Program-made: the position numbers and the translations under genes
The notes under the pieces: model-generated
What the model saw: only the letters and a program-made list of their open reading frames with translations
The model's database searches: none
What the model was told of the DNA's origin: nothing
In this document: in pieces, positions 34,907 to 43,178 of the stretch
Numbering within the stretch: position 1 is the first letter of the stretch
How the letters are laid out: the number at the start of each line of letters is the position of its first letter
Source of the DNA: Peptococcaceae bacterium 1109
Lineage (GTDB): Bacteria; Bacillota; Limnochordia; Darwinibacteriales; Darwinibacteriaceae
Direction of reading: 5' to 3'
Length of the DNA: 64,000 nucleotides
Assembly (NCBI GenBank): GCA_001028815.1
Contig: LDJB01000002.1
Coordinates: forward strand, 124,001 to 188,000

Positions 34907-36211
34907 TCATTCTTCCCCAAGGGAGTGGAGGTTAACCACGGAGGTTAAAAAAGGAACCTTCGCCAAATCCCCAATCACCGCTGCGTCCAAGAGAGGGCGC
35001 ATATAGCGATCAATATCAGCGCTGGTAAAGGGAATGGGCATGTTTTGCAGCTTCATGGCAAGCTGGAGGTCTGCCGCGGCTGCCAAGGCCTGTTCCACAA
35101 AGCGGTAGTCAAAGCCAGGCAGTTCTTGAAGGCTGGTGGGATAGCCTAAGGATTCCAAGAAACTCAGCATCCCATGGGCCACCGCCAGCCCCAGATCCCG
35201 GCCTGTAAGCCCCTGCACATCGCTACTGAGATAACCAGCTTCCTCAAATATCCTCGCCACCAAGCGCAGCTGCGGGCCAATAGCGGGGGCAAAGAAAGCG
35301 GCATAGTACGGGCCTAGAATCGCGCACGCCCTTCCATGGCTGGCCAAGTCTACTAACGAAAAGCTGTTGAGGTGGGGGCCGTTAGTACCGCCGATCATGA
35401 TGGCATAGGCCCCGAGATCCGCGGCCAATCCCAGCTCTGTCCTGGTTTGGGAGTCACTGAGCCCCTCCAAGAGGCGGGGCGCAGCGCGGAGAATCAAGGG
35501 AAGGCCCACTTCCACCAGCTCCCCGGCGCGCTCTCGGCCCCCTTCCCCAATGCCGAAGAATACCTCCACGAGGTGGCTCATGCTGTCCAAGGCCCCATCG
35601 AGGCTCACGTCCAGAGGCACCGTCATGGTAACATCGTAGTCAAAGACGGCCCGCCGCGGCACCAGCGCCTCATCTACCATGAGCTTTTTTTGGCCTGCCT
35701 CAACAAAAGTCACATTGGCATACTTGGTAAGGTGGGCCCCGGATCCCGCCGCTGTCTGGACGGCCAGCAAAGGCAGAATGCGCTTATTGGATCTTTCAAG
35801 GGCCTTGGTGACCTGGTTAGTGCCGAAGTAGTCAGTGAGTTCACCGCCGAGGGCTGACCATGCAGCTGCGGCTTTCACAGCATCGATGGTGCTTCCCCCA
35901 CCTACCGCGATAACAAAGTCAGGTGCATGAGTGAGCACTGCGTCCCGGATGCGGGCCACATCGGAGACGGGGGTATTAGCCCCCGCCCCAGGAATTGGCT
36001 CACCACCAGCGATTTCCACGTCGTGCGCTGCGAGCTCCCCTTCCATCTGGGCAAAGACCCCTTCCAAATGGGCGCGGTTTCCCACCACCAGGGCTCTTTC
36101 CCCAAGCTCCCGGGCAGCAGCGCCCACTCCTTCAAGGGCACCAGCTCCATAGCGGTAGCGCCCCTTCCCAAACTCCTCCAGCAGATGCCTGGCTCTTGCC
36201 CAAAGTTCCAC
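34907..36211 (-). CDS. Iron-containing alcohol dehydrogenase family protein
   Basis: 434 residues of the Fe-ADH/GldA fold. The NAD(P)-binding region includes FVIAVGGGSTIDAVKAAAA near residues 103-121; DYDVTMTVPLDVSLDGALDSMSH near 195-217 provides the first metal ligands, though later histidines (GRACAILGPYYAAFF) are less typical. GTG at 36211 is preferred because AAGGAGG stands six bases upstream; the frame itself opens at a TTG at 36229. It follows the GNAT gene by 14 bases. Probable substrate: an alcohol or polyol-like compound; not determinable. Confidence 0.85.
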   Translation of the reverse strand: MELWARARHLLEEFGKGRYRYGAGALEGVGAAARELGERALVVGNRAHLEGVFAQMEGELAAHDVEIAGGEPIPGAGANTPVSDVARIRDAVLTHAPDFVIAVGGGSTIDAVKAAAAWSALGGELTDYFGTNQVTKALERSNKRILPLLAVQTAAGSGAHLTKYANVTFVEAGQKKLMVDEALVPRRAVFDYDVTMTVPLDVSLDGALDSMSHLVEVFFGIGEGGRERAGELVEVGLPLILRAAPRLLEGLSDSQTRTELGLAADLGAYAIMIGGTNGPHLNSFSLVDLASHGRACAILGPYYAAFFAPAIGPQLRLVARIFEEAGYLSSDVQGLTGRDLGLAVAHGMLSFLESLGYPTSLQELPGFDYRFVEQALAAAADLQLAMKLQNMPIPFTSADIDRYMRPLLDAAVIGDLAKVPFLTSVVNLHSLGEE

Positions 36212-36225
36212 AGCAATCCTCCTTA

Positions 36226-37077
36226 TCAAGTCCGCACCAAGCGGGGGATAAAGCAGCCCAGATCACCCTCCCAACCTCTTGCCATCAGAACTGAATCTGG
36301 ATCTGAGCTCGGTTCAGTCTCCCAGCGGCTATCCAGCCGATCAGGGCGGAAGCCAAAGGTGACTCTCTCCACCCCTTCTCCTTGAATGTAGGGAAGGAGG
36401 CATTCAAAGCTGACTTTCTGCGGAGCAGCCACATCGTGGAGGAAAACCTCACTGCCCCGCTCTTCCATAACTAGCATAACACCAAGCTCCGGCACGTGGT
36501 AGAGGTTGTCCTGGAACTGGTAAACGAGGTGAAACCAGTTCAGGGCCTCTTGGTTTACGCAGTCCAAGCAGGGCGAAAAACACCCCCGAGACTCCAAGTA
36601 CTCTCCCACCTCCGGATAGATGAGTTCCAGCCGTTCCAGTCCGGGCTTGCGGGGCCCAGGCCTTACCGTGACAAACGGCTGCCTTTCCTCTTGGGGGACA
36701 AAGCCCAGCTTTGTATAAAAGAGCTTCGCATCCAGATTGGCATACAGAAAGGCAGGCACGTCCGGATACTCTCCCAAAGCCTGCTCCATCACCAGCCGCC
36801 CCAGCCCCTTTCCTCGGTAAGCGGGGTGCACCGCGACAGCTCCGAACTGCAAGAACTCCTGCTTGATGCCGTCCACCACCATCTGCATGTGATAGGCCCC
36901 GCAGTTCGCGACCATTTTGCTTTCATCCATCACGCTAAAGTACTCATACTGTTCATCCCAAACTCCCAGGGCTTGAAAGCGGGCAAAGGAAAAGCCGAAT
37001 ACGTCCTCCATGAGTCCGTTTAATGCTCTGTTGAACCGTGCTGTTGTGGTCTTGCCGTTCACGCGAATTAATTCCAT
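36226..37077 (-). CDS. GNAT-family N-acetyltransferase
   Basis: 283 residues. The acetyl-CoA-binding motif is FGAVAVHPAYRGKGLGRLVMEQAL near residues 103-126, followed by FLYANLDAKLFYTKLGFVPQEE, and the C-terminal half is a second domain of unknown kind, as in two-domain GNATs. The ATG at 37077 follows TAGGAG; the frame extends to 37164 without support. Co-transcribed with the alcohol dehydrogenase. Substrate unknown. Confidence 0.86.
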   Translation of the reverse strand: MELIRVNGKTTTARFNRALNGLMEDVFGFSFARFQALGVWDEQYEYFSVMDESKMVANCGAYHMQMVVDGIKQEFLQFGAVAVHPAYRGKGLGRLVMEQALGEYPDVPAFLYANLDAKLFYTKLGFVPQEERQPFVTVRPGPRKPGLERLELIYPEVGEYLESRGCFSPCLDCVNQEALNWFHLVYQFQDNLYHVPELGVMLVMEERGSEVFLHDVAAPQKVSFECLLPYIQGEGVERVTFGFRPDRLDSRWETEPSSDPDSVLMARGWEGDLGCFIPRLVRT

Positions 37078-37199
37078 AACCTGGCTCCTACCTTTCCCTA
37101 GTTTGAAAGGAGTTTTTGTGCTGCTGTCCAAGACTTCATTAATGAGGTCTACCATCCTCCCCACGGCAACTCCTGCCTGGGAAGCTTTGGAGGGAGCAT

Positions 37200-38078
37200 A
37201 TGACTGACACCAGCTTCATTCTCTGGGTCCAGCAGTTTGCCCAGCCCTGGCTGACCAACTTCTTCTTAGCTGTTACGGCCCTAGGCGCCATGGAATACTA
37301 CATGGTGGCCATTCCTATCGTGTACTGGCTCATCGACAAACATTTAGGCTTTCGCTTTGCGGTGTTCTTTACCTTTTCCGCCTACGCCAACTCTGGGCTG
37401 AAGTATCTCTTCGCGGTGCCCCGGCCCCCTTATGAGGTGAGGCTCACTGTGCAGGAAGGTTACTCCTTCCCCAGCGGCCACGCTCAGGGGAGCACCGCGT
37501 TCTGGGGGTTTTTGGCCCTCCACCTGAGGCAACGCTGGGCATGGGCTGGTGCGGCAGTGCTGATTGCCTTGATCTGCTTCTCCCGCATCTATCTTGGCGT
37601 ACACTATCCCCTGGACATCCTCGGCGGAATCGCGATGGGGGCCCTCCTCCTTGGCGGATACCAACTGCTTCACACCCGCGTTTCACCGGACAAGGTGCCC
37701 CTCAAGGGGTGGTTCTGGACGAGCATTGGGATTGCCCTGGCGCTTTACCTTTTCCATCCCCATGGAGATGGCCCTGTCACTGCCGGTTTCATCCTAGGCG
37801 CGCTCTTGGGATATGCTCTCGAAATGCACACCGTTGACTTCTCTCCAAAAGGCCGCGTGGGGCAAAACATCCTCAGGCTCCTTCTGGGCATTGGAACACT
37901 GTTCGTGCTACGCATCTCCCTAAAGCCCCTAACCAATCTCTTCCCAGGCACAACGGGAGATTTGGCAAGGTACACCCTTCTAGGCTTGTGGGCATCCTTG
38001 GGGGCACCCTGGCTTTTTGTCCGCCTAGGCCTAGCGCAATCGAGCAAACTCAAAAAGCAAACAACCAGCTTACCTTAA
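37200..38078 (+). CDS. PAP2-superfamily phosphatase
   Basis: 292-residue membrane enzyme. The three PAP2 motifs are KYLFAVPRPPYE (K-x6-RP) near residues 64-75, PSGHAQ (PSGH) near 91-96 and SRIYLGVHYPLD (SR-x5-H-x3-D) near 125-136. Six or more helices are visible; the C-terminal 130 residues beyond the PAP2 core form four further helices. It likely removes phosphate from a lipid such as undecaprenyl diphosphate. GGAGGGAG precedes the ATG. The AlaX-like gene follows by 10 bases, so the two share a transcript. Confidence 0.9.
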   Translation: MTDTSFILWVQQFAQPWLTNFFLAVTALGAMEYYMVAIPIVYWLIDKHLGFRFAVFFTFSAYANSGLKYLFAVPRPPYEVRLTVQEGYSFPSGHAQGSTAFWGFLALHLRQRWAWAGAAVLIALICFSRIYLGVHYPLDILGGIAMGALLLGGYQLLHTRVSPDKVPLKGWFWTSIGIALALYLFHPHGDGPVTAGFILGALLGYALEMHTVDFSPKGRVGQNILRLLLGIGTLFVLRISLKPLTNLFPGTTGDLARYTLLGLWASLGAPWLFVRLGLAQSSKLKKQTTSLP

Positions 38079-38088
38079 GGAGGTTCCC

Positions 38089-39258
38089 ATGCTGCATCAT
38101 AGGTACTACACAGACCCGTTTCTTACCCAACTTAGTGCTGAAGTGGTGGATGCCCGGCCCATGGGCGATACTTACCATGTCGTCTTAACAGATACCATCT
38201 TCTACCCCACCGGGGGAGGGCAACCCCACGATACAGGCTGGATCGATGCTGCTAATGTCCTAGATGTGTTCGAAGAGGGCGGCCAGGTTATCCACGTGGT
38301 GGACAAACCAGTGCCCCCTGGCCCTGTCACGCTCCGCCTAAACTGGGAGCGGCGCTTCTACCACATGCAGCACCACACCGGCCAACACTTGCTTTCCGCG
38401 GTTTTCGCCAATGAATACGGGTGGGCCACCGCAGGGTTCCACCTAGGGGAGAACTATACCACCATCGACATTACCACCCCTCACGCAGAAGAGCATGTCT
38501 TAGCCCAAGTGGAACAAGCAGTGAATGGGGCCATCTACAAGGACCTCCCGATAAAGGTATACACCGCGGAACGGGAGGAAGCGGCTGCGCTGCCCTTACG
38601 GAAGATGCCCACTGTTGATACGGGAATCCGCATCGTGGAGATCCTGGGCTATGACTATTCCCCCTGCGGCGGGACTCACCTTGAGAGCACAGGGCAGATT
38701 GGGCTGCTGAAGATTATCAAGGCGGAGAAGTATAAGGGCATGACCAGGGTTTACTTCCTCTGTGGCGAGCGGGCCTTTGCAGACTACAGCCTCAAGCACA
38801 AGTTGGTGCAGGACCTGAGCAACACCTTCTCCACGGCTGTGCCCGAGCTAGCCGCCAAGGTTCAGGGGGAAGTGGATCTGCGCCGCGGCTTGGAGGCGGA
38901 GGTTCAAAACCTACAAAACCGGGTCTTCCACTATGTTGCTAAGGAACTCACCGCAAAGGCCAGGGGCAAGTTTATCCACCACGTCCTGGAGAGCGATTCC
39001 GTTGATGAAGCCCAGTCCCTGGCCCGTCACATTACCGCCCAGGGAGAGTACTTCGCCGCGATTGAGGCGGGCAGCCGGGTCGTACTGGCCCACAGCCTGG
39101 AGAACGAGCTCCACGTGGGCAAGCTTGTCCAGGAATATGCCCGGCCCTTAGGGGGCAAGGGTGGGGGCAGCCCCCAAATGGCCCAAGTGTTCTTTAATGA
39201 TCCAGATAATCTGAGAAAATTCCGCCTCTTTCTGCAGGATTACGGGGAACAGTTCTAG
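38089..39258 (+). CDS. Alanyl-tRNA editing protein (AlaX, long form with DHHA1 domain)
   Basis: 389 residues that match the AlaRS C-terminal half. It clears mischarged Ser- or Gly-tRNA(Ala). FYPTGGGQPHDTG near residues 39-51 opens the domain, HHTGQHLLSAVF (zinc-binding H...H) near 96-107 and CGGTHLESTGQIG (the C and H ligands) near 195-207 complete the zinc site. A C-terminal DHHA1 domain follows (GKGGGSPQMAQ near 360). AGGAGG precedes the ATG. Confidence 0.93.
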   Translation: MLHHRYYTDPFLTQLSAEVVDARPMGDTYHVVLTDTIFYPTGGGQPHDTGWIDAANVLDVFEEGGQVIHVVDKPVPPGPVTLRLNWERRFYHMQHHTGQHLLSAVFANEYGWATAGFHLGENYTTIDITTPHAEEHVLAQVEQAVNGAIYKDLPIKVYTAEREEAAALPLRKMPTVDTGIRIVEILGYDYSPCGGTHLESTGQIGLLKIIKAEKYKGMTRVYFLCGERAFADYSLKHKLVQDLSNTFSTAVPELAAKVQGEVDLRRGLEAEVQNLQNRVFHYVAKELTAKARGKFIHHVLESDSVDEAQSLARHITAQGEYFAAIEAGSRVVLAHSLENELHVGKLVQEYARPLGGKGGGSPQMAQVFFNDPDNLRKFRLFLQDYGEQF

Positions 39259-39296
39259 AAAACAATCCCTAACCCTAAAAACTAACCAAGGCAGAA

Positions 39297-39302
39297 TATA
39301 AT
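39297..39302 (+). promoter_or_regulatory. Putative -10 box TATAAT of the HD-GYP gene
   Basis: A perfect TATAAT lies 21 bases before the HD-GYP start, but I see no matching -35 at 17 bases. If used, the leader would be very short. Confidence 0.35.
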
Positions 39303-39323
39303 GCATTGGAAGGACGGCAAGCC

Positions 39324-40421
39324 ATGGACGTGAGGCCCAAACGTTTCTGGACGCTAATTGCCTGTATTGCAGCTCTCCCCCTGTTTTATGCCCTGGTTTG
39401 GGTCACAGGCGGCACGCACAACGCCTGGACCCACCTCTTCTATCTACCCATTATCTTTGCAGCGCTTGCTATCAACTGGCACACCTCCGCCCTCATTGCG
39501 GTCGCCAGTGGGCTCTTGCTTTCAGGGTGGCTCATCCCCCGAGATACGGTGGAAATGATCCCCCAGCTCACCTCCGCGTGGGTCATCCGCTTGGCCATGT
39601 TTGTTGCGGTATCCCTGTGGACTTCGGTGGTAGTAGACTACCTGCGCGGCCGGGCGGACCAGCTCTACCACGAAACGGTAGAACTCACCAGGGTCCAGCA
39701 CGCGGCTGTGGGAGCCCTGGCAGATCTCGCGGAGATGCGAGACAGGGAGTATACTGGCTACCACTCCCGCCGGCTCGGACACTATGCTGATGTGCTCTGC
39801 ACCCAGCTCCAGGTAGAGCCCAATCTGCACCGGAACATTGTGGACACCATTGCCCTCCACGATATCGGCAAAGTTGCCATCCCTGATGCAGTGCTCATGA
39901 AGCCGGGCAAGCTTGAGCCCCACGAATGGGATGTGGTGAAGCGCCACCCGGCCATCGGCGAGCAAATCCTTGACTCTATCTGCCGCCATGCGGAGGCCAC
40001 CTCAGAATCAGTGCTCAGCTTCCTCAGCACCGCCCGGGAAATTGTAGGTGGCCACCACGAAAGATACGACGGCACTGGTTACCCCAACGGGCTGAAAGGG
40101 GACCAGATCCCCTTAAGCGCCCGCATTGCCGCTGTCTGCGATGTGTATGATTCACTGCGCAGTAAACGCCCGTACAAGAAGCGTTTCTGCCATGAGACCG
40201 CTGTGCAGATGATTACCAAGGGCAGGGGCACCCACTTCGACCCCAAGGTGGTGGATGCCTTTCTCGCAGTGCAGGAGAAGTTCGCGGCTATCTGGGAGCA
40301 GCTTAAGGAGGAAGAGGCTACTGTCCAAACGGCTTATGCTCAGCGCCGGGGAACTAGGCAGTCAGGAGCCTTAAAGATCGTCCTGGGGGGTACTACTCCC
40401 CGCACCGATGACAGAGGATAG
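39324..40421 (+). CDS. HD-GYP domain protein with N-terminal membrane sensor
   Basis: 365 residues. The first 105 residues hold about three to four membrane helices (WTLIACIAALPLFYALVWV and following), and the HD-GYP domain from about 125 to 330 contains DRDREYTGYHSRR-type sequence, HDIGKVAIPD, the HHERYDGTGYPNGL loop and DSLRSKRPYK. Such enzymes hydrolyse cyclic-di-GMP or related dinucleotides. The ATG at 39324 follows GGAAGGA; a TTG at 39306 is an alternative. The last 82 bases overlap, tail to tail, the gene on the other strand. Confidence 0.9.
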   Translation: MDVRPKRFWTLIACIAALPLFYALVWVTGGTHNAWTHLFYLPIIFAALAINWHTSALIAVASGLLLSGWLIPRDTVEMIPQLTSAWVIRLAMFVAVSLWTSVVVDYLRGRADQLYHETVELTRVQHAAVGALADLAEMRDREYTGYHSRRLGHYADVLCTQLQVEPNLHRNIVDTIALHDIGKVAIPDAVLMKPGKLEPHEWDVVKRHPAIGEQILDSICRHAEATSESVLSFLSTAREIVGGHHERYDGTGYPNGLKGDQIPLSARIAAVCDVYDSLRSKRPYKKRFCHETAVQMITKGRGTHFDPKVVDAFLAVQEKFAAIWEQLKEEEATVQTAYAQRRGTRQSGALKIVLGGTTPRTDDRG

Positions 40422-41005
40422 ATGATGCTCTCTCTACCTACCACTGTGCCTGGGTTGAGAACCGCATTGCAGCCCACTTCGGCCCGATCCCCTATTAAGG
40501 CTCCGAACTTGCGCAATCCCGTTGAGATCACCTCTGCGCCGATGCGCACTTTCACAGGTTCCTTAGTAGATTTGAAGTTGGAGCAGATGGCCCCTGCGCC
40601 CAAGTGGGCACGGGCTCCTAGAATAGAATCGCCCACATAGTTGAAGTGGGGCACCTCCACGCCGTTGAACAAAATGGCGTTTTTTATTTCCGTGGAGTTC
40701 CCGATCACCACGCCGTCACCGGCAATCACATTCTCTCGAATATATGCTCCTGGCCGGATTTGGCAGTCCCTGCCGAACACAGCGGGCCCAACTAGCACCG
40801 CGGTAGGATGGATGGTTGTCCCCTTCCCTACCCACACGTGTTCAGCTACTTTCGTGTAGTCGTCCCCCAGCTTCGCCCCAAGTTCCTTCACCAAACGGCC
40901 GATCTCCGGCAGCACTTCCCAAGGATAGTCCTTCCCGTCAAACGCCCAAGGGACGGGGCATTCACTTAGGTCGAAGAGTTCCGCTGCCGTAACACGAATT
41001 GCCAT
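40340..41005 (-). CDS. Left-handed beta-helix protein (GlmU C-domain-like)
   Basis: 221 residues. The first 60 form a short helical region (LFDLSECPVPWAFDGKDYPWE), after which hexapeptide repeats (V-x-x-G-x-x, I-x-P-x-A-x) build a left-handed helix with CSNFKSTKEPVKVRIG and GALIGDRAEVGCNAVLNPGTVVG, like the acetyltransferase domain of GlmU and related UDP-sugar pyrophosphorylase-like proteins. No nucleotidyltransferase domain is present. GAGGGGGTGG precedes the ATG at 41005. The stop lies within the HD-GYP gene. Confidence 0.82.
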   Translation of the reverse strand: MAIRVTAAELFDLSECPVPWAFDGKDYPWEVLPEIGRLVKELGAKLGDDYTKVAEHVWVGKGTTIHPTAVLVGPAVFGRDCQIRPGAYIRENVIAGDGVVIGNSTEIKNAILFNGVEVPHFNYVGDSILGARAHLGAGAICSNFKSTKEPVKVRIGAEVISTGLRKFGALIGDRAEVGCNAVLNPGTVVGRESIIYPLSSVRGVVPPRTIFKAPDCLVPRR

Positions 41006-41052
41006 AAAAATCCACCCCCTCATTCGATTATACCTTACATGGTATTCCCGAG

Positions 41053-41083
41053 AAAAGCGAAAGCTGCCCTTACCGGACAGCTT
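41053..41083 (-). terminator. Terminator after the WrbA-like gene
   Basis: On the minus strand AAGCTGTCC (41083-41075) pairs with GGGCAGCTT (41069-41061), then TCGCTTTTC. It ends 24 bases after the flavoprotein stop. Confidence 0.55.
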
Positions 41084-41106
41084 CCACAACTTAGTTTGCT
41101 TTACTC

Positions 41107-41718
41107 TTACTTGTTTTTGCCTGCCGCTACCCACTCTGCTACCTGAACCACTCGCTTGGTCTGATGGGCCACCGCATCGAAAACATCTTCCACCATTTTG
41201 CCCTCTTGGTCAACAGTGACCGATGTGCCGTAGGGATTGCCCCCCGCCTTCATGATGGAGGCATCAGTGTACCCTGGCGTCACCACAATTGCACCCCAGT
41301 GGTACATGGTTGTATAGAGGGAAAGGATGGTGGCTTCCTGCCCGCCGTGGGGGTTCTGGGCTGAGGTCATAGCGCTTACTACTTTATTGACTGTATGCCC
41401 CTTTGCCCAGATCGGCCCGAGAGTGTCGATGAAGGCCCTAATCTGGGAAGTGGCAACTCCAAATCTGGTGGGTGTGCTGAAAATAATGGCATCAGCCCAG
41501 ACGATATCATCGGGCGTGGCCTCAGGAATGTGTGCGGTCGCTTCCGCATGGGCCTTCCAAGCTGGGACAGATTCTACCACGGACTGGGGTGCGGTTTCCT
41601 TGACCTTCAATAATCTAACTTCTGCGCCCAGCTGTTCCCCGGCCTCCGCAGCCTTTTTCGCCAACTGGTAATTGGTCCCGTACGAGCTGTAGTAAATTAC
41701 AGCTAACTTTACCGCCAA
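41107..41718 (-). CDS. NAD(P)H:quinone oxidoreductase, WrbA/flavodoxin type
   Basis: 203-residue flavodoxin-like protein. KLAVIYYSSYGTNYQLAK near the start is the FMN phosphate loop, IIFSTPTRFGVATSQIRAFID near residues 85-105 and SAQNPHGGQEATILSLYTTMYHWG near 120-143 are WrbA marks. It reduces quinones with two electrons and protects against semiquinones. A TTG start at 41718 is inferred because GGAGGTG lies six bases upstream; the ATG at 41733 forms part of that ribosome site. A 19-bp palindrome is upstream. Confidence 0.88.
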   Translation of the reverse strand: MAVKLAVIYYSSYGTNYQLAKKAAEAGEQLGAEVRLLKVKETAPQSVVESVPAWKAHAEATAHIPEATPDDIVWADAIIFSTPTRFGVATSQIRAFIDTLGPIWAKGHTVNKVVSAMTSAQNPHGGQEATILSLYTTMYHWGAIVVTPGYTDASIMKAGGNPYGTSVTVDQEGKMVEDVFDAVAHQTKRVVQVAEWVAAGKNK

Positions 41719-41736
41719 ATGCAGCACCTCCATGCT

Positions 41737-41755
41737 AATGATATGCATTATCATT
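41737..41755. promoter_or_regulatory. Palindromic operator upstream of the WrbA-like gene
   Basis: Perfect 7-5-7 inverted repeat AATGATA-TGCAT-TATCATT, of the size and composition of Fur/PerR-family boxes. Sits 20 bases before the TTG start, so a bound protein would block expression. The binding protein is unknown. Confidence 0.5.
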
Positions 41756-41923
41756 CTTCTTGTTACCACTAAAATCCTTCCTGGGATTTGCAAATGTTTC
41801 CAATTTGATGTGGTGAATTCCGAAATAATTATTGATTATTGCTAAGTGGATAGAAGGATATTTAAACAATTCGGAGAATGATCTCACTAATAAGTTAGGA
41901 TAACTAATAAAGGACCGGACCCC

Positions 41924-43114
41924 ATGCGTCACCATGGAATGAACTCCCAGGACAACCGAGATCACAACCGGGCTGCTTTGCTTTCCCTTGTGCGCAGCCA
42001 CGGACCGATCTCCCGTTCCGAACTTGCCCGGCGGAGCGGGCTGAGCAAGCCCGTTGTTACTGAGATCGTGGACTCTTTGATCAACGCTAACTTGATCTAC
42101 GAAAGCTATAAAGCCAAGTCAGGGGTGGGCAGGCGCCCTGTTATGCTGGAGATCAACCAGGACAGCCTCCACATGCTTGGCATTGACCTAGCCCGCACCC
42201 ACGTGGAATTCATGGTCACCGATCTTACTGGCAACTCCCTGAAGACCGTTCGGCGCCCCCTAAACACAGAAAGTGACGAGTTCTCCACCCTAGAGTTAAC
42301 ACGCCTCCTCGCAGCGACCACCAAAAAGCTCATGGCAGAATATGACATTATCGGAATTGGGATCGCCCATCCCCGTCCCTTAAGCAGCCGAAAACGGATC
42401 GTTGTTGGCTCAGAAGGACAGCCAGGATGGATAGCCTTGGACGTCCAGCCAGCTCTCTCTCAGGAGACTAATGTACCCATTTTCGTGGGAAATGATGCGG
42501 ATGTGGCGGGACTGTACGAGAAATGGTTTGGCGCTGCCCGAGACCTGCACGATTTTATCTACGTTATGGTAGGAGAAGGGGTGGGGGCTGGGATCTTTTG
42601 CGCAGGAGCCCTCCTCCTGGGAAGCCGGGGCATGGCTGGAGAGTTCGGCCACATTAAAATCAAGTCAGGGGAAAGGGAGTGCCTGTGCGGCGGCCGGGGA
42701 TGTTTGGAAACGGAGCTTGCCCTCCCTGTCTTGCTGGAAAAGGCCTCAGAGGCCCTGGGGCGCCCCCTCGAGTCAGTGGAACAACTCAGCGCAGCACTGG
42801 AGGAAGGCAGTGGCCTGGTGAAAGAAGTTTTCCATGGCTACGCCCGTACTATGGCAATTCATGTGGGCAATCTGATCAACATTTTTGATCCCGCGGGAGT
42901 AATTATGGGCGGAGAAATTGCCCATTTAGGTAAGTATCTTGAGGAAAGGCTCCACCAAGAGCTGGGCGAGGTCGTTCACCCGCTGTTGCGAGACGGCTTC
43001 ACCCTGCGGTTTTCCGCCGCGGCGGATAACATGGTGGCCAAAGGGGCCTCCATCTTGGTGCAGGAACACTTTTTTGCCTATCCTCACAAGTACATTGCTG
43101 AATTTAGGGGGTGA
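41924..43114 (+). CDS. ROK-family transcriptional regulator (XylR/NagC type)
   Basis: 396 residues. An N-terminal winged helix (NRAALLSLVRSHGPISRSELARRSGLS, about residues 12-40) precedes the ROK sugar-kinase-like domain; the zinc motif is CLCGGRGCLE near residues 247-256 and the ATP-like region is MVGEGVGAGIF. The ATG at 41924 has AAAGGA before it; a later ATG at 41939 is also possible. AGTTAGGATAACT (41893-41905), a 13-bp inverted repeat, lies just upstream and may be its own operator. It precedes a sugar importer in the same direction, its probable target. Confidence 0.9.
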   Translation: MRHHGMNSQDNRDHNRAALLSLVRSHGPISRSELARRSGLSKPVVTEIVDSLINANLIYESYKAKSGVGRRPVMLEINQDSLHMLGIDLARTHVEFMVTDLTGNSLKTVRRPLNTESDEFSTLELTRLLAATTKKLMAEYDIIGIGIAHPRPLSSRKRIVVGSEGQPGWIALDVQPALSQETNVPIFVGNDADVAGLYEKWFGAARDLHDFIYVMVGEGVGAGIFCAGALLLGSRGMAGEFGHIKIKSGERECLCGGRGCLETELALPVLLEKASEALGRPLESVEQLSAALEEGSGLVKEVFHGYARTMAIHVGNLINIFDPAGVIMGGEIAHLGKYLEERLHQELGEVVHPLLRDGFTLRFSAAADNMVAKGASILVQEHFFAYPHKYIAEFRG

Positions 43115-43178
43115 TCGCTCAAGGAAAACCTACTGTGTTGCCTGATGCCTAGTGGAAAATGAAAAGGGAGGTAATTGC

